In this document: positions 13,465 to 21,352 of the stretch, one piece after another | Layout of the letters: each line of letters opens with the position of its first letter | Numbering within the stretch: position 1 is the first letter of the stretch | Assembly (NCBI GenBank): GCA_938091275.1 | Contig: CALKMY010000231.1 | Coordinates: forward strand, 1 to 21,352 | DNA from: Candidatus Nanopelagicales bacterium | GTDB lineage: Bacteria; Actinomycetota; Actinomycetes; S36-B12 | Length of the DNA stretch: 21,352 nt | Direction: 5' to 3' | Notes under the pieces: model-generated | Database searches by the model: none | Seen by the model: the letters and a program-made list of their open reading frames with translations, nothing else | What the model was told of the DNA's origin: nothing | Position numbers and translations under genes: made by a program

Positions 13465-14919
13465 GTGGATCGTCTAGACGCGACAGACAGCGCGTTGTGG
13501 TTTGCCGAGGACACCTCTACGCCCCGCAATGTTGGCGGAGTTGCCATCTTTCGACCACCGGAGGGTGGGTTCGATCACGAGCGACTTGTTCGCCTGATCC
13601 GCAACCGCATCGCGCACGTGCCCCGATATCGGCAGCGGATCCGCGAGGTGCCGTTGGGGCTGTCGCGACCCGTGTGGGTCGATGACGCCACATTTGACGT
13701 TGCGTACCACGTGCGACGTTCCGCGCTACCGAATCCGGGCACGCGCGACCAGTTGGATGAGTTGGTTGCACGACTCATGGCTCGTCCCCTCGACCGGTCA
13801 CGACCCTTGTGGGAGATGTACCTCATCGAAGGTTTGGAGAACGGGAACTTCGCTGTTGTAACCAAGAGCCACCAGGTTCTCGTCGATGGGACCGGCGCCA
13901 TCGATATCGCCCAGGTGATGCTCGATTCGCACGCTGAAGTCCCGGACGACACTCCGGATGTGTGGAACCCCCGACCTGAGCCCTCGGATCCGGAGTTGAT
14001 CGGATCTGCTCTGTCGAGTGTTTTGACGCGTCCGACGGTTGCGTGGGATGTCCTCAACACCGGTGTTCGCGATGTTGGCGCCGCAGCTGAGGCTGTGGCC
14101 GTTTGGGCGAAAGACACGAGCGTGGGTCTCGTGAAGTCTGTCTTCTCCATGATCCGTTCGCCGATCGAGAGCCCCTTAAACACACGCATCGGTGCTCAAC
14201 GGCGATTCGCGAGAACAGAACTTTCCCTGGAAGACCTTCAGCAGGTTCACGGAACGAGTGTGGGAACGGTGAATGACGTCGTCTTGACCGTTGTCACCGG
14301 GGCTCTGCGTGAGTGGTTGATGAATCGGGGACGCGTGCTCGATGCGTCCGCAACTTTGAGGGCTTTGGTCCCGGTGAGTATCCAGTCCGAGGGCACATCC
14401 CGGCGAGACACGAACGTTGCCGGCCAGGTGGGAGCGTTCTTGATCGACCTTCCCGTTGGTGAGGCTGACCCGATCATTCGACTGCACCAGATCGCTTTTC
14501 ACATGCGCGACCTGGGGAACACCGAGCGCTTGGTGGGCGCTCGAGCGCTCGCCGGCATCGCGGGCTTTGGGCCACCCACACTCCACGCCCTCGGCGCCCG
14601 AGTGGGCACTACGTTGTCGAATCGCTCCTACAACGTTGCGATAACCAATGTTCCTGGTCCGCAGCGTCCTTTGTACGCGGCCGGAAGCGAAATGATCTCG
14701 GCTTACCCGTTCTCTCCGCTTGTGCAGGGACAGGCGCTCGGTATCGGCTTGACTTCGTATCAGGGGTCGATGTTTGTTGGACTTACCGCAGACCGAGATG
14801 CTCTGGCCGACGTCAGCGTGATCATCGACGGGCTGACAGATGCATTGTCCGAACTCAAGGAAGCCGCGTCTAAGGAGTCGGGACTTCGCATTATCCCGGG
14901 TAGGGCCGATGCAGTATGA
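13465..14919 (+). CDS. WS/DGAT-family acyltransferase with a variant HQxxxDG active-site motif
   Basis: This 484-residue protein has the layout of bacterial wax ester synthase/diacylglycerol acyltransferases, which transfer an acyl group from acyl-CoA to an alcohol or diacylglycerol. Visible landmarks are the N-terminal LDATDSALWFAED, the LDRSRPLWEMYLIEGL strand, the C-terminal lobe with VNDVVLTVVTGALREWL, and the late NVAITNVPGPQRPLYAAG. The catalytic HHxxxDG motif reads H136-Q137-V-L-V-D141-G142, so the second histidine, normally the general base, is glutamine. This may define a divergent subfamily, a different substrate, or an inactive enzyme. The GTG at 13465 follows a good ribosome binding site. 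The stop overlaps the start of the patatin gene (ATGA), which points to joint lipid metabolism. Confidence 0.9.
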   Translation: MDRLDATDSALWFAEDTSTPRNVGGVAIFRPPEGGFDHERLVRLIRNRIAHVPRYRQRIREVPLGLSRPVWVDDATFDVAYHVRRSALPNPGTRDQLDELVARLMARPLDRSRPLWEMYLIEGLENGNFAVVTKSHQVLVDGTGAIDIAQVMLDSHAEVPDDTPDVWNPRPEPSDPELIGSALSSVLTRPTVAWDVLNTGVRDVGAAAEAVAVWAKDTSVGLVKSVFSMIRSPIESPLNTRIGAQRRFARTELSLEDLQQVHGTSVGTVNDVVLTVVTGALREWLMNRGRVLDASATLRALVPVSIQSEGTSRRDTNVAGQVGAFLIDLPVGEADPIIRLHQIAFHMRDLGNTERLVGARALAGIAGFGPPTLHALGARVGTTLSNRSYNVAITNVPGPQRPLYAAGSEMISAYPFSPLVQGQALGIGLTSYQGSMFVGLTADRDALADVSVIIDGLTDALSELKEAASKESGLRIIPGRADAV

Positions 14920-15911
14920 CCTCGCAATCTCGGTCTGCTGAGCGCACTGCACGTCGGGCGATCGTGTTCGGTGGTGGTGGAGTGCTGGGAGGCACATGGG
15001 CGGTTGGCGCCTTGTCCACCTGGGAGCAAGCGACAGGGTTGCGCGCCAAAGACGTCGACATACTCGTGGGAACGAGTGCTGGGTCAGTACTTGCTTCACT
15101 GGTCGCCTGCGGTGTCAGCACTGAGGAGCTGATTGCCCACTACCAGGACGAGCAGGTCACAACGGGGCCTCTCGCCGGGTATCAATGGGATCCGGATCGA
15201 GCCACAGGTGGACATAAGCCGGGAGTCCCAAAGTTGCGAGGGCTTGGCTCGCCGGCGCTCATTCGATCGAGCCTTCGGAACCTAGGCCAACTCCCGGCGA
15301 CCACCGTTCTCTCTGCGTTCCTACCGGAGGGTGGCCGGTCCCTCAATCGTGTCGGTCACTTGATTGACGCGGTGACGCCGTTCGGCGAATGGTCATCCCA
15401 CCAAAGCCTGTGGGTCGTCGCCATGGACTACGCCGATGGGCACCGCGTGGTATTCGGCAGATCGGGAGCTCCCGTGGCGCCGCTGTCCAGTGCTGTCATG
15501 GCATCGTGCGCGATCCCCGGATGGTTCACTCCGGTGGATATCGGTGGACGCACCTACGTCGACGGGGGAGCGGTTTCGGCTACATCGGTCGATGTCATTG
15601 CCCACTCTGGTCTTGACGAGGTGTACGTCATCGCTCCCATGGTGTCTTTCGAGATGGATTCGCCATCGGGCATTCCCGCGCGGCTCGAGCGCAGATGGCG
15701 AGCTCAGGTCACGAAGGTATGCCGAGATGAAATGGCCTTGGTGCGCGCATCCGGTGCTCGGGTCTATGCGATCGGTCCCGGACGAGAGGACCTGGAGGCG
15801 ATCGGTGCCAATCTGATGGACTCCAGTCGGCGCAAACTGGTTCTCGATACGTCCCTGCGCACCAGCGCGCACGCGTGGCGAGATGAGTTCGCAGAACAAC
15901 TCGCGGGGTGA
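14916..15911 (+). CDS. Patatin-like phospholipase / acyl hydrolase
   Basis: This 331-residue protein belongs to the patatin family of serine lipases that use a Ser-Asp dyad. All signature parts are present: the glycine-rich oxyanion loop GGGGVLGG (19-26), the nucleophile elbow GTSAG (52-56, Ser54) and the catalytic Asp motif D216-G-G. There is no signal peptide, so it probably acts in the cytoplasm or at the inner membrane face. The 4-bp overlap with the acyltransferase gene implies coupled translation. A natural reading is that one protein builds and the other breaks acyl esters, such as storage lipids or phospholipids; this is inference. It resembles bacterial single-domain patatins in length. 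The next gene converges on it after 47 bp. Confidence 0.92.
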   Translation: MTSQSRSAERTARRAIVFGGGGVLGGTWAVGALSTWEQATGLRAKDVDILVGTSAGSVLASLVACGVSTEELIAHYQDEQVTTGPLAGYQWDPDRATGGHKPGVPKLRGLGSPALIRSSLRNLGQLPATTVLSAFLPEGGRSLNRVGHLIDAVTPFGEWSSHQSLWVVAMDYADGHRVVFGRSGAPVAPLSSAVMASCAIPGWFTPVDIGGRTYVDGGAVSATSVDVIAHSGLDEVYVIAPMVSFEMDSPSGIPARLERRWRAQVTKVCRDEMALVRASGARVYAIGPGREDLEAIGANLMDSSRRKLVLDTSLRTSAHAWRDEFAEQLAG

Positions 15912-15922
15912 AACTACTCGAG

Positions 15923-15972
15923 TCCCGCTAGCCGCGGTCGCAGGCAATCTGGCTCCCGCTAGCCGCGGTCGC
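15923..15972. repeat. Direct repeat of 19 bp (tcccgctagccgcggtcgc) at the end of the DUF2505 gene
   Basis: Exact copies lie at 15923-15941 and 15954-15972, a spacing of 31 bp. The right copy contains the stop codon and last codons (RDRG) of the DUF2505 gene; the left copy lies just beyond it, in the gap to the patatin stop. The sequences following the two copies differ, so this is not a clean duplication of a longer unit. Confidence 0.85.
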
Positions 15973-16459
15973 GTTGCCACTCAGCCGCAACGCGTTCCTC
16001 TGCCTTCAGGTATTTCTCTGTCTGCTCCGCCGCGACCGATTCGATGGTGCCGCCGACAAAGGGAACGGACGCTTTGAACGTTCCCTGCGTTTGGACGGAG
16101 GAACCGTCGGCAGCCGGAGCAAGAAATAAGGATCCGGAAAACGACAGTGGGCCGCTGAAGTCGACGGACACGTCGGCTGTGCGGGAACCGTCAGGACTTG
16201 CCGCCGACCATTCCTGCGTCTCGGTCGCAGAGATCGTCTCACCGACAAACTTCTTCGCTGGGGCCGGCACGTCAGCGGGCAAGACCCTGGTCGAGGTAAT
16301 GGTCACCGCACCATCGGGGGTGGCGTTCACTTCCACCGTCGTCTCCAGGGAACCGGTAGCGGCGCATTTGACTTGAACATATTCCGGATCACGCAGCATG
16401 GCGAAAACCGTGGCCGGATCGGCTTCGAAAGATTGACGGTAGGTGAATTCCTTGGCCAT
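15959..16459 (-). CDS. DUF2505 family protein (START/SRPBCC-like fold)
   Basis: This 166-residue protein opens with MAKEFTYRQSFEADPATVFAMLRDPEY, the characteristic first strand and helix of actinobacterial DUF2505 proteins. Alternating strands follow (TVEVNATPDGAVTITSTRVLPADVP, SVDFSGPLSFSGSLFLAP) and then a long C-terminal helix, EQTEKYLKAEERVAAEW. The whole resembles a START/polyketide-cyclase-like helix-grip fold that could hold a hydrophobic ligand. No specific function is known for the family. The ATG at 16459 has AGAAGG about 6 nt upstream. It is divergent from the glutamate dehydrogenase gene with a 102-bp gap and converges on the patatin gene. A link to lipid metabolism would only be a guess from position. 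Confidence 0.85.
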   Translation of the reverse strand: MAKEFTYRQSFEADPATVFAMLRDPEYVQVKCAATGSLETTVEVNATPDGAVTITSTRVLPADVPAPAKKFVGETISATETQEWSAASPDGSRTADVSVDFSGPLSFSGSLFLAPAADGSSVQTQGTFKASVPFVGGTIESVAAEQTEKYLKAEERVAAEWQRDRG

Positions 16460-16547
16460 TCGTGACCTTCTTTCCGGAAGTGGACGCAGCTGGGGTGTGC
16501 AGGTCTACCGTAGGCGACGAGCGGGAACGATGGTCGATTCGATCAGC

Positions 16548-16553
16548 GAGAGG
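16548..16553 (+). promoter_or_regulatory. Ribosome binding site for glutamate dehydrogenase
   Basis: GAGAGG lies 8 nt before the GTG at 16562. The same frame shows no usable start codon closer upstream, which supports this start for the large dehydrogenase. Confidence 0.55.
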
Positions 16554-16561
16554 CGATACTC

Positions 16562-19500
16562 GTGAGTGAAGCGGCAGGCTTGATGTGGCGCGATGCCCTT
16601 ACTGAACTTCCTGACCAGCAGCAGGTGGCATTCGCTTCGCGCTTCTATCGGTATCTGTCCGATGAGGAGATGTCTGGCCACGAGGTCCGGACTATGGTGG
16701 ACGATCTGGAAGCAATGCGGGCTTGGGCAACCGACCGCGCACCCGGTCAGACTCTCGTACGGGGCTGGACTCCCGACATTCCCGGAGTGGGCTATTCAGT
16801 CATCGAAATCGTTACCGACGACATGCCTTTCCTCGTTGATTCGGTCACCGCGAACCTTGTGTACAGCGGACGCAACGTTCACCTGATCGTGCATCCACAG
16901 CTAGCCGTTAAGAGGAACAATGACGGCACGCTTGAAGACGTGCTCGATATCGATGTCGATCACGCACCGCCTGATGCGCTCATCGAATCCTGGATGCGCG
17001 TCGAGGTCGAGCGCGACTTCGTGTCCGATGATCTTGAGCCGCTGATCAACTCCACTCGACGCGTGCTGAGCGACGTACGCAAGGCCACGACGGACTGGAA
17101 TGCGATGCGCGCACAGGCCGAGAGCATTGCGCATGAACTCAACCAACACCCTCCGGTCGGTATCGATTCGCATGATGTTCACGAGGCGCGGGCACTGCTT
17201 CAGTGGTTGGTGGACAACAACTTGACGTTCCTCGGATACCGGGAATACGACTTGATCACCGTTGAGGGTGAGGATGCGCTGCGCCCGGTGCCGGCAAGTG
17301 GATTGGGCATCTTGCGCCAAGAAACGGCGAGTGGTCACGAAGACGATGCCGTCTCGCTGTCCTTTGCGATCCTGCCTTCGAGTGTGCGATCCAAGGCCCG
17401 TGAGCCGCACCTGCTCATCCTGAGCAAGGCGAACTCTCGATCCACGGTGCACCGCGCTGCTTACATGGACTACATCGGTATCAAGAAGTTTGATGCCGAC
17501 GGCAACGTGGTCGGGGAACGGCGCTTCCTCGGCCTGTATGCCGCGTCGGCCTACAACCACTCGGTGGCCGAAATCCCGGTCTTGCGCGACAAGCTCGACC
17601 ACGTGATGCGCGCACTGGACTACGTCCCTAGCTCGCACAGCGCGAAGGATCTACTGCAGTTTCTGGAGACCTATCCGCGCGATGAGCTCTTCCAGATTGA
17701 CGACGATCTCCTCGCGCAGTTCGCCGAATCGGTCATGCACCTTCAAGAGCGCCGCCAAACCCGGCTCTACGTGCGCCCCGATGACTACGGACGCTTCCTG
17801 TCCTGCCTGGTCTACCTGCCCCGTGACGGCTACACCACCGCGGTCCGTTTGAAGATCGAGTCGATCTTGAAGGAAACCTTCGGTGGGATCTCGGTCGAGT
17901 TCACCACCCGCGTTACCGAGTCGGTGCTCGCGCGCCTGCACTTCGTCGTGCACGTTCCCATCGGCCAGGGAATCCCGGCCTTCGATGAGGACCATCTGCA
18001 AGAGCGCGTCGCGGCCGCGACGCGATCGTGGACCGATGAGTACGCGCGCATCCTGATCGAGCGGGTGGGGGAGGCCCAGGCGCCGGCGTTGTTGAGGATC
18101 TACGACGATGCCTTCCCCGAGTCCTACAAGGAGGACTTCGATCCGACCACCGGAGTGAACGACACACTCGCCATCGAACAACTCGAACCAGCTGAGCTGA
18201 ATTTGCGTCTCTACGCGCCGGTGGTCAGCGATGCCCGCGAACTGCGCTTCACCGTGATGCGTGTAGGCCAGGCGATGCCACTGACCCAGGTGCTACCGAT
18301 CCTGCAGCGCCTCAGGGTGGACGTGATCGACGAGCACCCCTATGAGATCAACCGCGCCAACCGACCAGCAGCACGGATCCTCACGTTCGGGGTGATCCTT
18401 CCGGACGGCGGCATCCGTGAACTCGACTCACTGTTCTCCCGCTTCTGTGAAGCGTTCCGCGCTTGCTGGGACGGCCGCTGCGGCATTGACACCTTCAACG
18501 CCCTTGTCGTCACCGCCGGTGTGGACTGGCGTCAGGCGATGATCATTCGCGCCTACGCCCGTTACCTGCGTCAGATCGGTTCCACCTTCGGCCAGGGTTA
18601 CCTCGAGCAGGTGATCCTCGATCACTCCGAGATCTCTCGAATGTTGATTGAGTTGTTCGAGGTGCGCTTCGACCCTGAGGAAAAGCGCGATCGGCAGCAA
18701 ACCGAGGACCGTCTCCTCGAACGCATCAATCAAGCCCTGGACGCCGTTCCGAGCCTGGACGCCGATCGGATCCTGCGGCAGTTCCTCAGCCTCATTTGCG
18801 CGACCGTGCGCACCAACTTCTACGCCATCTCCCGCGCAAGTGAGGGGAGCTGCTCGGTCGCCTTCAAACTCGAACCCGGGTCCATTCCTGATCTCCCGCT
18901 GCCAAAACCGAAGTTCGAGATCTGGTCCTATTCACCGCGAGTGGAAGGTGTGCACCTGCGCTTCGGACCGGTGGCCCGTGGTGGCCTGCGCTGGAGCGAT
19001 CGCCGAGAGGACTTCCGCACTGAGATTCTCGGCTTGGTCAAGGCGCAGGAGGTCAAGAACGCCGTCATCGTCCCGGTCGGCGCAAAGGGCGGCTTCTTTC
19101 CCAAGCGCCTGCCCGATCCCACGTTTGACCGGGAGGGCTGGGCCAAGGAGGGCCGCGCCGCCTACCGCGAGTTCATCTCCGCGATGCTCGAGGTTACCGA
19201 CAATCTCCAGGACGGAAAGGTCATCGGACCGCAGAACGTGGTCCGTCACGACGAAGACGACCCCTACCTCGTTGTCGCCGCGGACAAAGGAACGGCTTCC
19301 TTCTCCGACCTCGCCAACGAGATAGCCGCCGAGCACGGCTTCTGGCTCGGTGATGCCTTCGCCTCCGGAGGCTCGGTCGGCTACGACCACAAAGCCATGG
19401 GCATCACCGCCAGGGGCGCCTGGGAGTCGGTGAAGCGCCATTTCCGCGAACTCGACATCGACACCCAGTCCCAGGACTTCACCGTCATCGGCATCGGCGA

Positions 19501-21352
19501 CATGAGTGGCGACGTCTTCGGTAACGGCATGCTGCTCAGCGAACACATTCGGCTCATTGCCGCATTCGATCACCGCCACATCTTTATCGATCCGAACCCG
19601 GATGCCAGCACCTCTCTCACCGAACGAAAGCGAATCTTCGACCTTCCGCGTTCATCCTGGGCCGACTACAACAGCGACCTCATCTCCGCCGGCGGCGGCG
19701 TATTCAACCGCGCACTGAAATCCATCCCGATTACCCCGCAGATGAAGGATGTTCTCGATATCCCCGAGACCTCGCAGTCGCTCACACCCGCTGAACTAAT
19801 CCACGCGATCGTGCAGGCACCAGCAGATCTGCTGTGGAACGGCGGCGTTGGTACTTACGTGAAATCCCAAGCGGAAGAGAACCAAGACGTCGGTGACAAA
19901 GCCAACGACGCTGTCCGCGTCAACGGCTCCCAGCTGAGGGTCAAAGTCGTGGGCGAGGGCGGCAATCTGGGCCTGACCCAACTCGGGCGTATCGAAGCCG
20001 CGCGGCACGGCGTGAAGCTCAATACCGATGCCATCGACAACTCCGCTGGAGTGGACACCTCCGACCACGAGGTCAACATCAAGATCGCTCTGGACCGCGC
20101 CACGGCCGACGGCACCCTCACCGCACCCAAGCGCGAGGAACTACTGGAGGCGATGACCGACGAAGTCGCCACCAAGGTGTTGCAGGACAACTACGACCAG
20201 AACGTCGTCCTCGGCAACGCCCGTCGCGGCGCGACTGCCCTGGTCACCGTGCACCAGCGAATGATCCGCCAGCTTGAACACGAGAATCTCCTTGACCGAG
20301 CGCTGGAGCATCTGCCCGATGACGAGGAGTTCACCACCCGCCGCGCTGCGGGTGAAGCCCTCACCTCGCCGGAACTCGCCGTTCTGCTCGCGTACGCCAA
20401 GATCGCGTTGCTGGCTGAGTTGAACGAGTGTTCCCTCAGCAAAGACCCCTGGTTCGAGCGCACGCTCCTGAACTACTTCCCTCCCGCGATGCGGGATGCC
20501 TACGCAATCGGAATCGGCGAGCATCCGCTCCGCGATCAGATCATCAACACCGTCGTCACGAATCGACTGCTCAACGTCGGCGGCATCACCTTCGTCTTCC
20601 GAGCCCAGGAGGAAACCGGCGCCAGCGCCGAGCAAGTTGTCCGCGCTGCGCTGACCGCGATGGAAGTCTTCGCTATCGACGAAATGTGGGACTGGGTCAA
20701 CAAGCTTGATAACCAGATCCCTACCACCGCGCAAAGTGCACTGCAGCTGGAAACCCGACGGCTGCTTGATCGCGCGACCCGCTGGTTCCTGCAAAGTCGC
20801 ACGGGCGACATCGACATTGGGCAAGAAGTTGCCTACTTCGCGCCCGTTATCTCCCAACACGCCCATGGTGTGTCATCCATGCTCCAAGGCAATGAAGCCG
20901 CGCGATACGAAAGGCTCACCTTGCGCTTCATTGAAGCGGGCGCTCCAGAGGAACTGGCTCGTCAGGCGGCGAGTAGCCTCGATGTCTTCCTCCTGCTAGA
21001 CATCTCAGATATGTGTGCTCGGACGAACGAGTCCTCCGATTCAGTTATTCGTTTGTATTTCACGCTCTCTGATCGCTACGACATGGATCAGACCCTGCTG
21101 CGCATCACGGCCCTTGATCGTGGGGATCGCTGGTCGGCCCTCGCTCGTCAGGCTTTGCGCGCTGATCTCTACCAAGCCATCGCGGCGCTCACCGCCACTG
21201 TCATTGACCTCACTGACTCCAGCACTCCACCGCAGCAACGCATTCAGCAGTGGGAGGAAGCCAACGCCGAGGGCGTCGCGCGCGCCCGCGGCACCCTCAA
21301 GGAGATCAACGCCGTGGAGGAACCCGACCTCGCAACCCTCTCGGTTGCGTTG
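16562..21352 (+). CDS. gdh: NAD-specific glutamate dehydrogenase, large (about 180 kDa) type, 3' end cut by window
   Basis: The frame runs open for 1597 codons to the window edge. The enzyme interconverts glutamate and 2-oxoglutarate plus ammonia with NAD, linking amino-acid and central carbon metabolism. The N-terminal third contains ACT-like regulatory modules (for example EIVTDDMPFLVDSV near residue 90). The catalytic part has GGLRWSDRREDFRTE, K827 in VKAQEVKN and K842 in PVGAKGGFFPK. The nucleotide-binding loop is G977-x-G979-D-M-S-G983-D-V-F-G. A long helical C-terminal domain follows. Family members are about 1600-1650 residues and often end shortly after a sequence like LATLSVALR, so only a few residues appear to be missing. 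The N-terminus may start at the GTG 16562. It is probably cytoplasmic; no partner gene is visible downstream. Confidence 0.96.
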   Translation, partial: MSEAAGLMWRDALTELPDQQQVAFASRFYRYLSDEEMSGHEVRTMVDDLEAMRAWATDRAPGQTLVRGWTPDIPGVGYSVIEIVTDDMPFLVDSVTANLVYSGRNVHLIVHPQLAVKRNNDGTLEDVLDIDVDHAPPDALIESWMRVEVERDFVSDDLEPLINSTRRVLSDVRKATTDWNAMRAQAESIAHELNQHPPVGIDSHDVHEARALLQWLVDNNLTFLGYREYDLITVEGEDALRPVPASGLGILRQETASGHEDDAVSLSFAILPSSVRSKAREPHLLILSKANSRSTVHRAAYMDYIGIKKFDADGNVVGERRFLGLYAASAYNHSVAEIPVLRDKLDHVMRALDYVPSSHSAKDLLQFLETYPRDELFQIDDDLLAQFAESVMHLQERRQTRLYVRPDDYGRFLSCLVYLPRDGYTTAVRLKIESILKETFGGISVEFTTRVTESVLARLHFVVHVPIGQGIPAFDEDHLQERVAAATRSWTDEYARILIERVGEAQAPALLRIYDDAFPESYKEDFDPTTGVNDTLAIEQLEPAELNLRLYAPVVSDARELRFTVMRVGQAMPLTQVLPILQRLRVDVIDEHPYEINRANRPAARILTFGVILPDGGIRELDSLFSRFCEAFRACWDGRCGIDTFNALVVTAGVDWRQAMIIRAYARYLRQIGSTFGQGYLEQVILDHSEISRMLIELFEVRFDPEEKRDRQQTEDRLLERINQALDAVPSLDADRILRQFLSLICATVRTNFYAISRASEGSCSVAFKLEPGSIPDLPLPKPKFEIWSYSPRVEGVHLRFGPVARGGLRWSDRREDFRTEILGLVKAQEVKNAVIVPVGAKGGFFPKRLPDPTFDREGWAKEGRAAYREFISAMLEVTDNLQDGKVIGPQNVVRHDEDDPYLVVAADKGTASFSDLANEIAAEHGFWLGDAFASGGSVGYDHKAMGITARGAWESVKRHFRELDIDTQSQDFTVIGIGDMSGDVFGNGMLLSEHIRLIAAFDHRHIFIDPNPDASTSLTERKRIFDLPRSSWADYNSDLISAGGGVFNRALKSIPITPQMKDVLDIPETSQSLTPAELIHAIVQAPADLLWNGGVGTYVKSQAEENQDVGDKANDAVRVNGSQLRVKVVGEGGNLGLTQLGRIEAARHGVKLNTDAIDNSAGVDTSDHEVNIKIALDRATADGTLTAPKREELLEAMTDEVATKVLQDNYDQNVVLGNARRGATALVTVHQRMIRQLEHENLLDRALEHLPDDEEFTTRRAAGEALTSPELAVLLAYAKIALLAELNECSLSKDPWFERTLLNYFPPAMRDAYAIGIGEHPLRDQIINTVVTNRLLNVGGITFVFRAQEETGASAEQVVRAALTAMEVFAIDEMWDWVNKLDNQIPTTAQSALQLETRRLLDRATRWFLQSRTGDIDIGQEVAYFAPVISQHAHGVSSMLQGNEAARYERLTLRFIEAGAPEELARQAASSLDVFLLLDISDMCARTNESSDSVIRLYFTLSDRYDMDQTLLRITALDRGDRWSALARQALRADLYQAIAALTATVIDLTDSSTPPQQRIQQWEEANAEGVARARGTLKEINAVEEPDLATLSVAL

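Noticed and set aside
16901..20866. Several long minus-strand open frames opposite the glutamate dehydrogenase
   Set aside because: The plus-strand frame is continuous with conserved motifs throughout; the antisense frames are codon-bias shadows without start signals.

Overview
The window looks like a chromosomal segment of an actinobacterium (Actinomycetota). G+C is clearly above half, GTG starts are common, and it carries the actinobacterial mtrA-mtrB-lpqB locus, secA, a BldC-like HTH gene, a DUF2505 gene, a WS/DGAT-like acyltransferase and the giant NAD-dependent glutamate dehydrogenase. I cannot fix the genus; an Actinomycetales/Micrococcales-type lineage is my guess. No tRNA, rRNA, IS element, phage gene or CRISPR array was seen.

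Layout. 1-80: the last codons of a gene resembling an ArsR-type regulator. 148-5119 (+): a tightly packed run of a CPBP membrane protease, the MtrA response regulator, the MtrB sensor kinase and the LpqB lipoprotein, a cell-envelope and division signalling unit. 5145-6581 (-): comF and, upstream of it, an unusual regulator joining a degenerate GNAT acetyltransferase fold to a LuxR helix-turn-helix. This block points against its neighbours, and the hibernation-factor gene usual between comF and secA is absent. 6720-9554 (+): secA. 9562-10152 (-): an Rv3235-like (DUF6459) gene. Its promoter region holds five tandem 10-bp units with TTTG-like cores. 10403-10954 (+): an unrecognised protein with an Sm-like C-terminal half, overlapping tail to tail a small BldC-like HTH gene (10936-11178, -).

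11307-13291 (+): a translationally coupled pair, a membrane-anchored SAF-domain protein and a CpaE/MinD-like ATPase with a non-canonical Walker A. This resembles the front of a Flp/Tad pilus locus, but no other tad genes follow. 13465-15911 (+): a second coupled pair, a WS/DGAT-family acyltransferase whose HHxxxDG motif reads HQVLVDG, and a patatin-like lipase with an intact Ser-Asp dyad; together they suggest neutral-lipid or acyl-lipid turnover. 15959-16459 (-): a DUF2505 protein. 16562 to the window end (+): NAD-glutamate dehydrogenase, missing only its last few residues.

No stretch longer than 300 bases lacks a gene. The largest gap is 10153-10402 (250 bp), which holds the decamer array and several inverted repeats. 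The best candidates for something new are the decamer array with its nearby HTH protein, the GNAT-LuxR hybrid regulator, the orphan SAF/CpaE-like pair, and the HQxxxDG acyltransferase coupled to a patatin.
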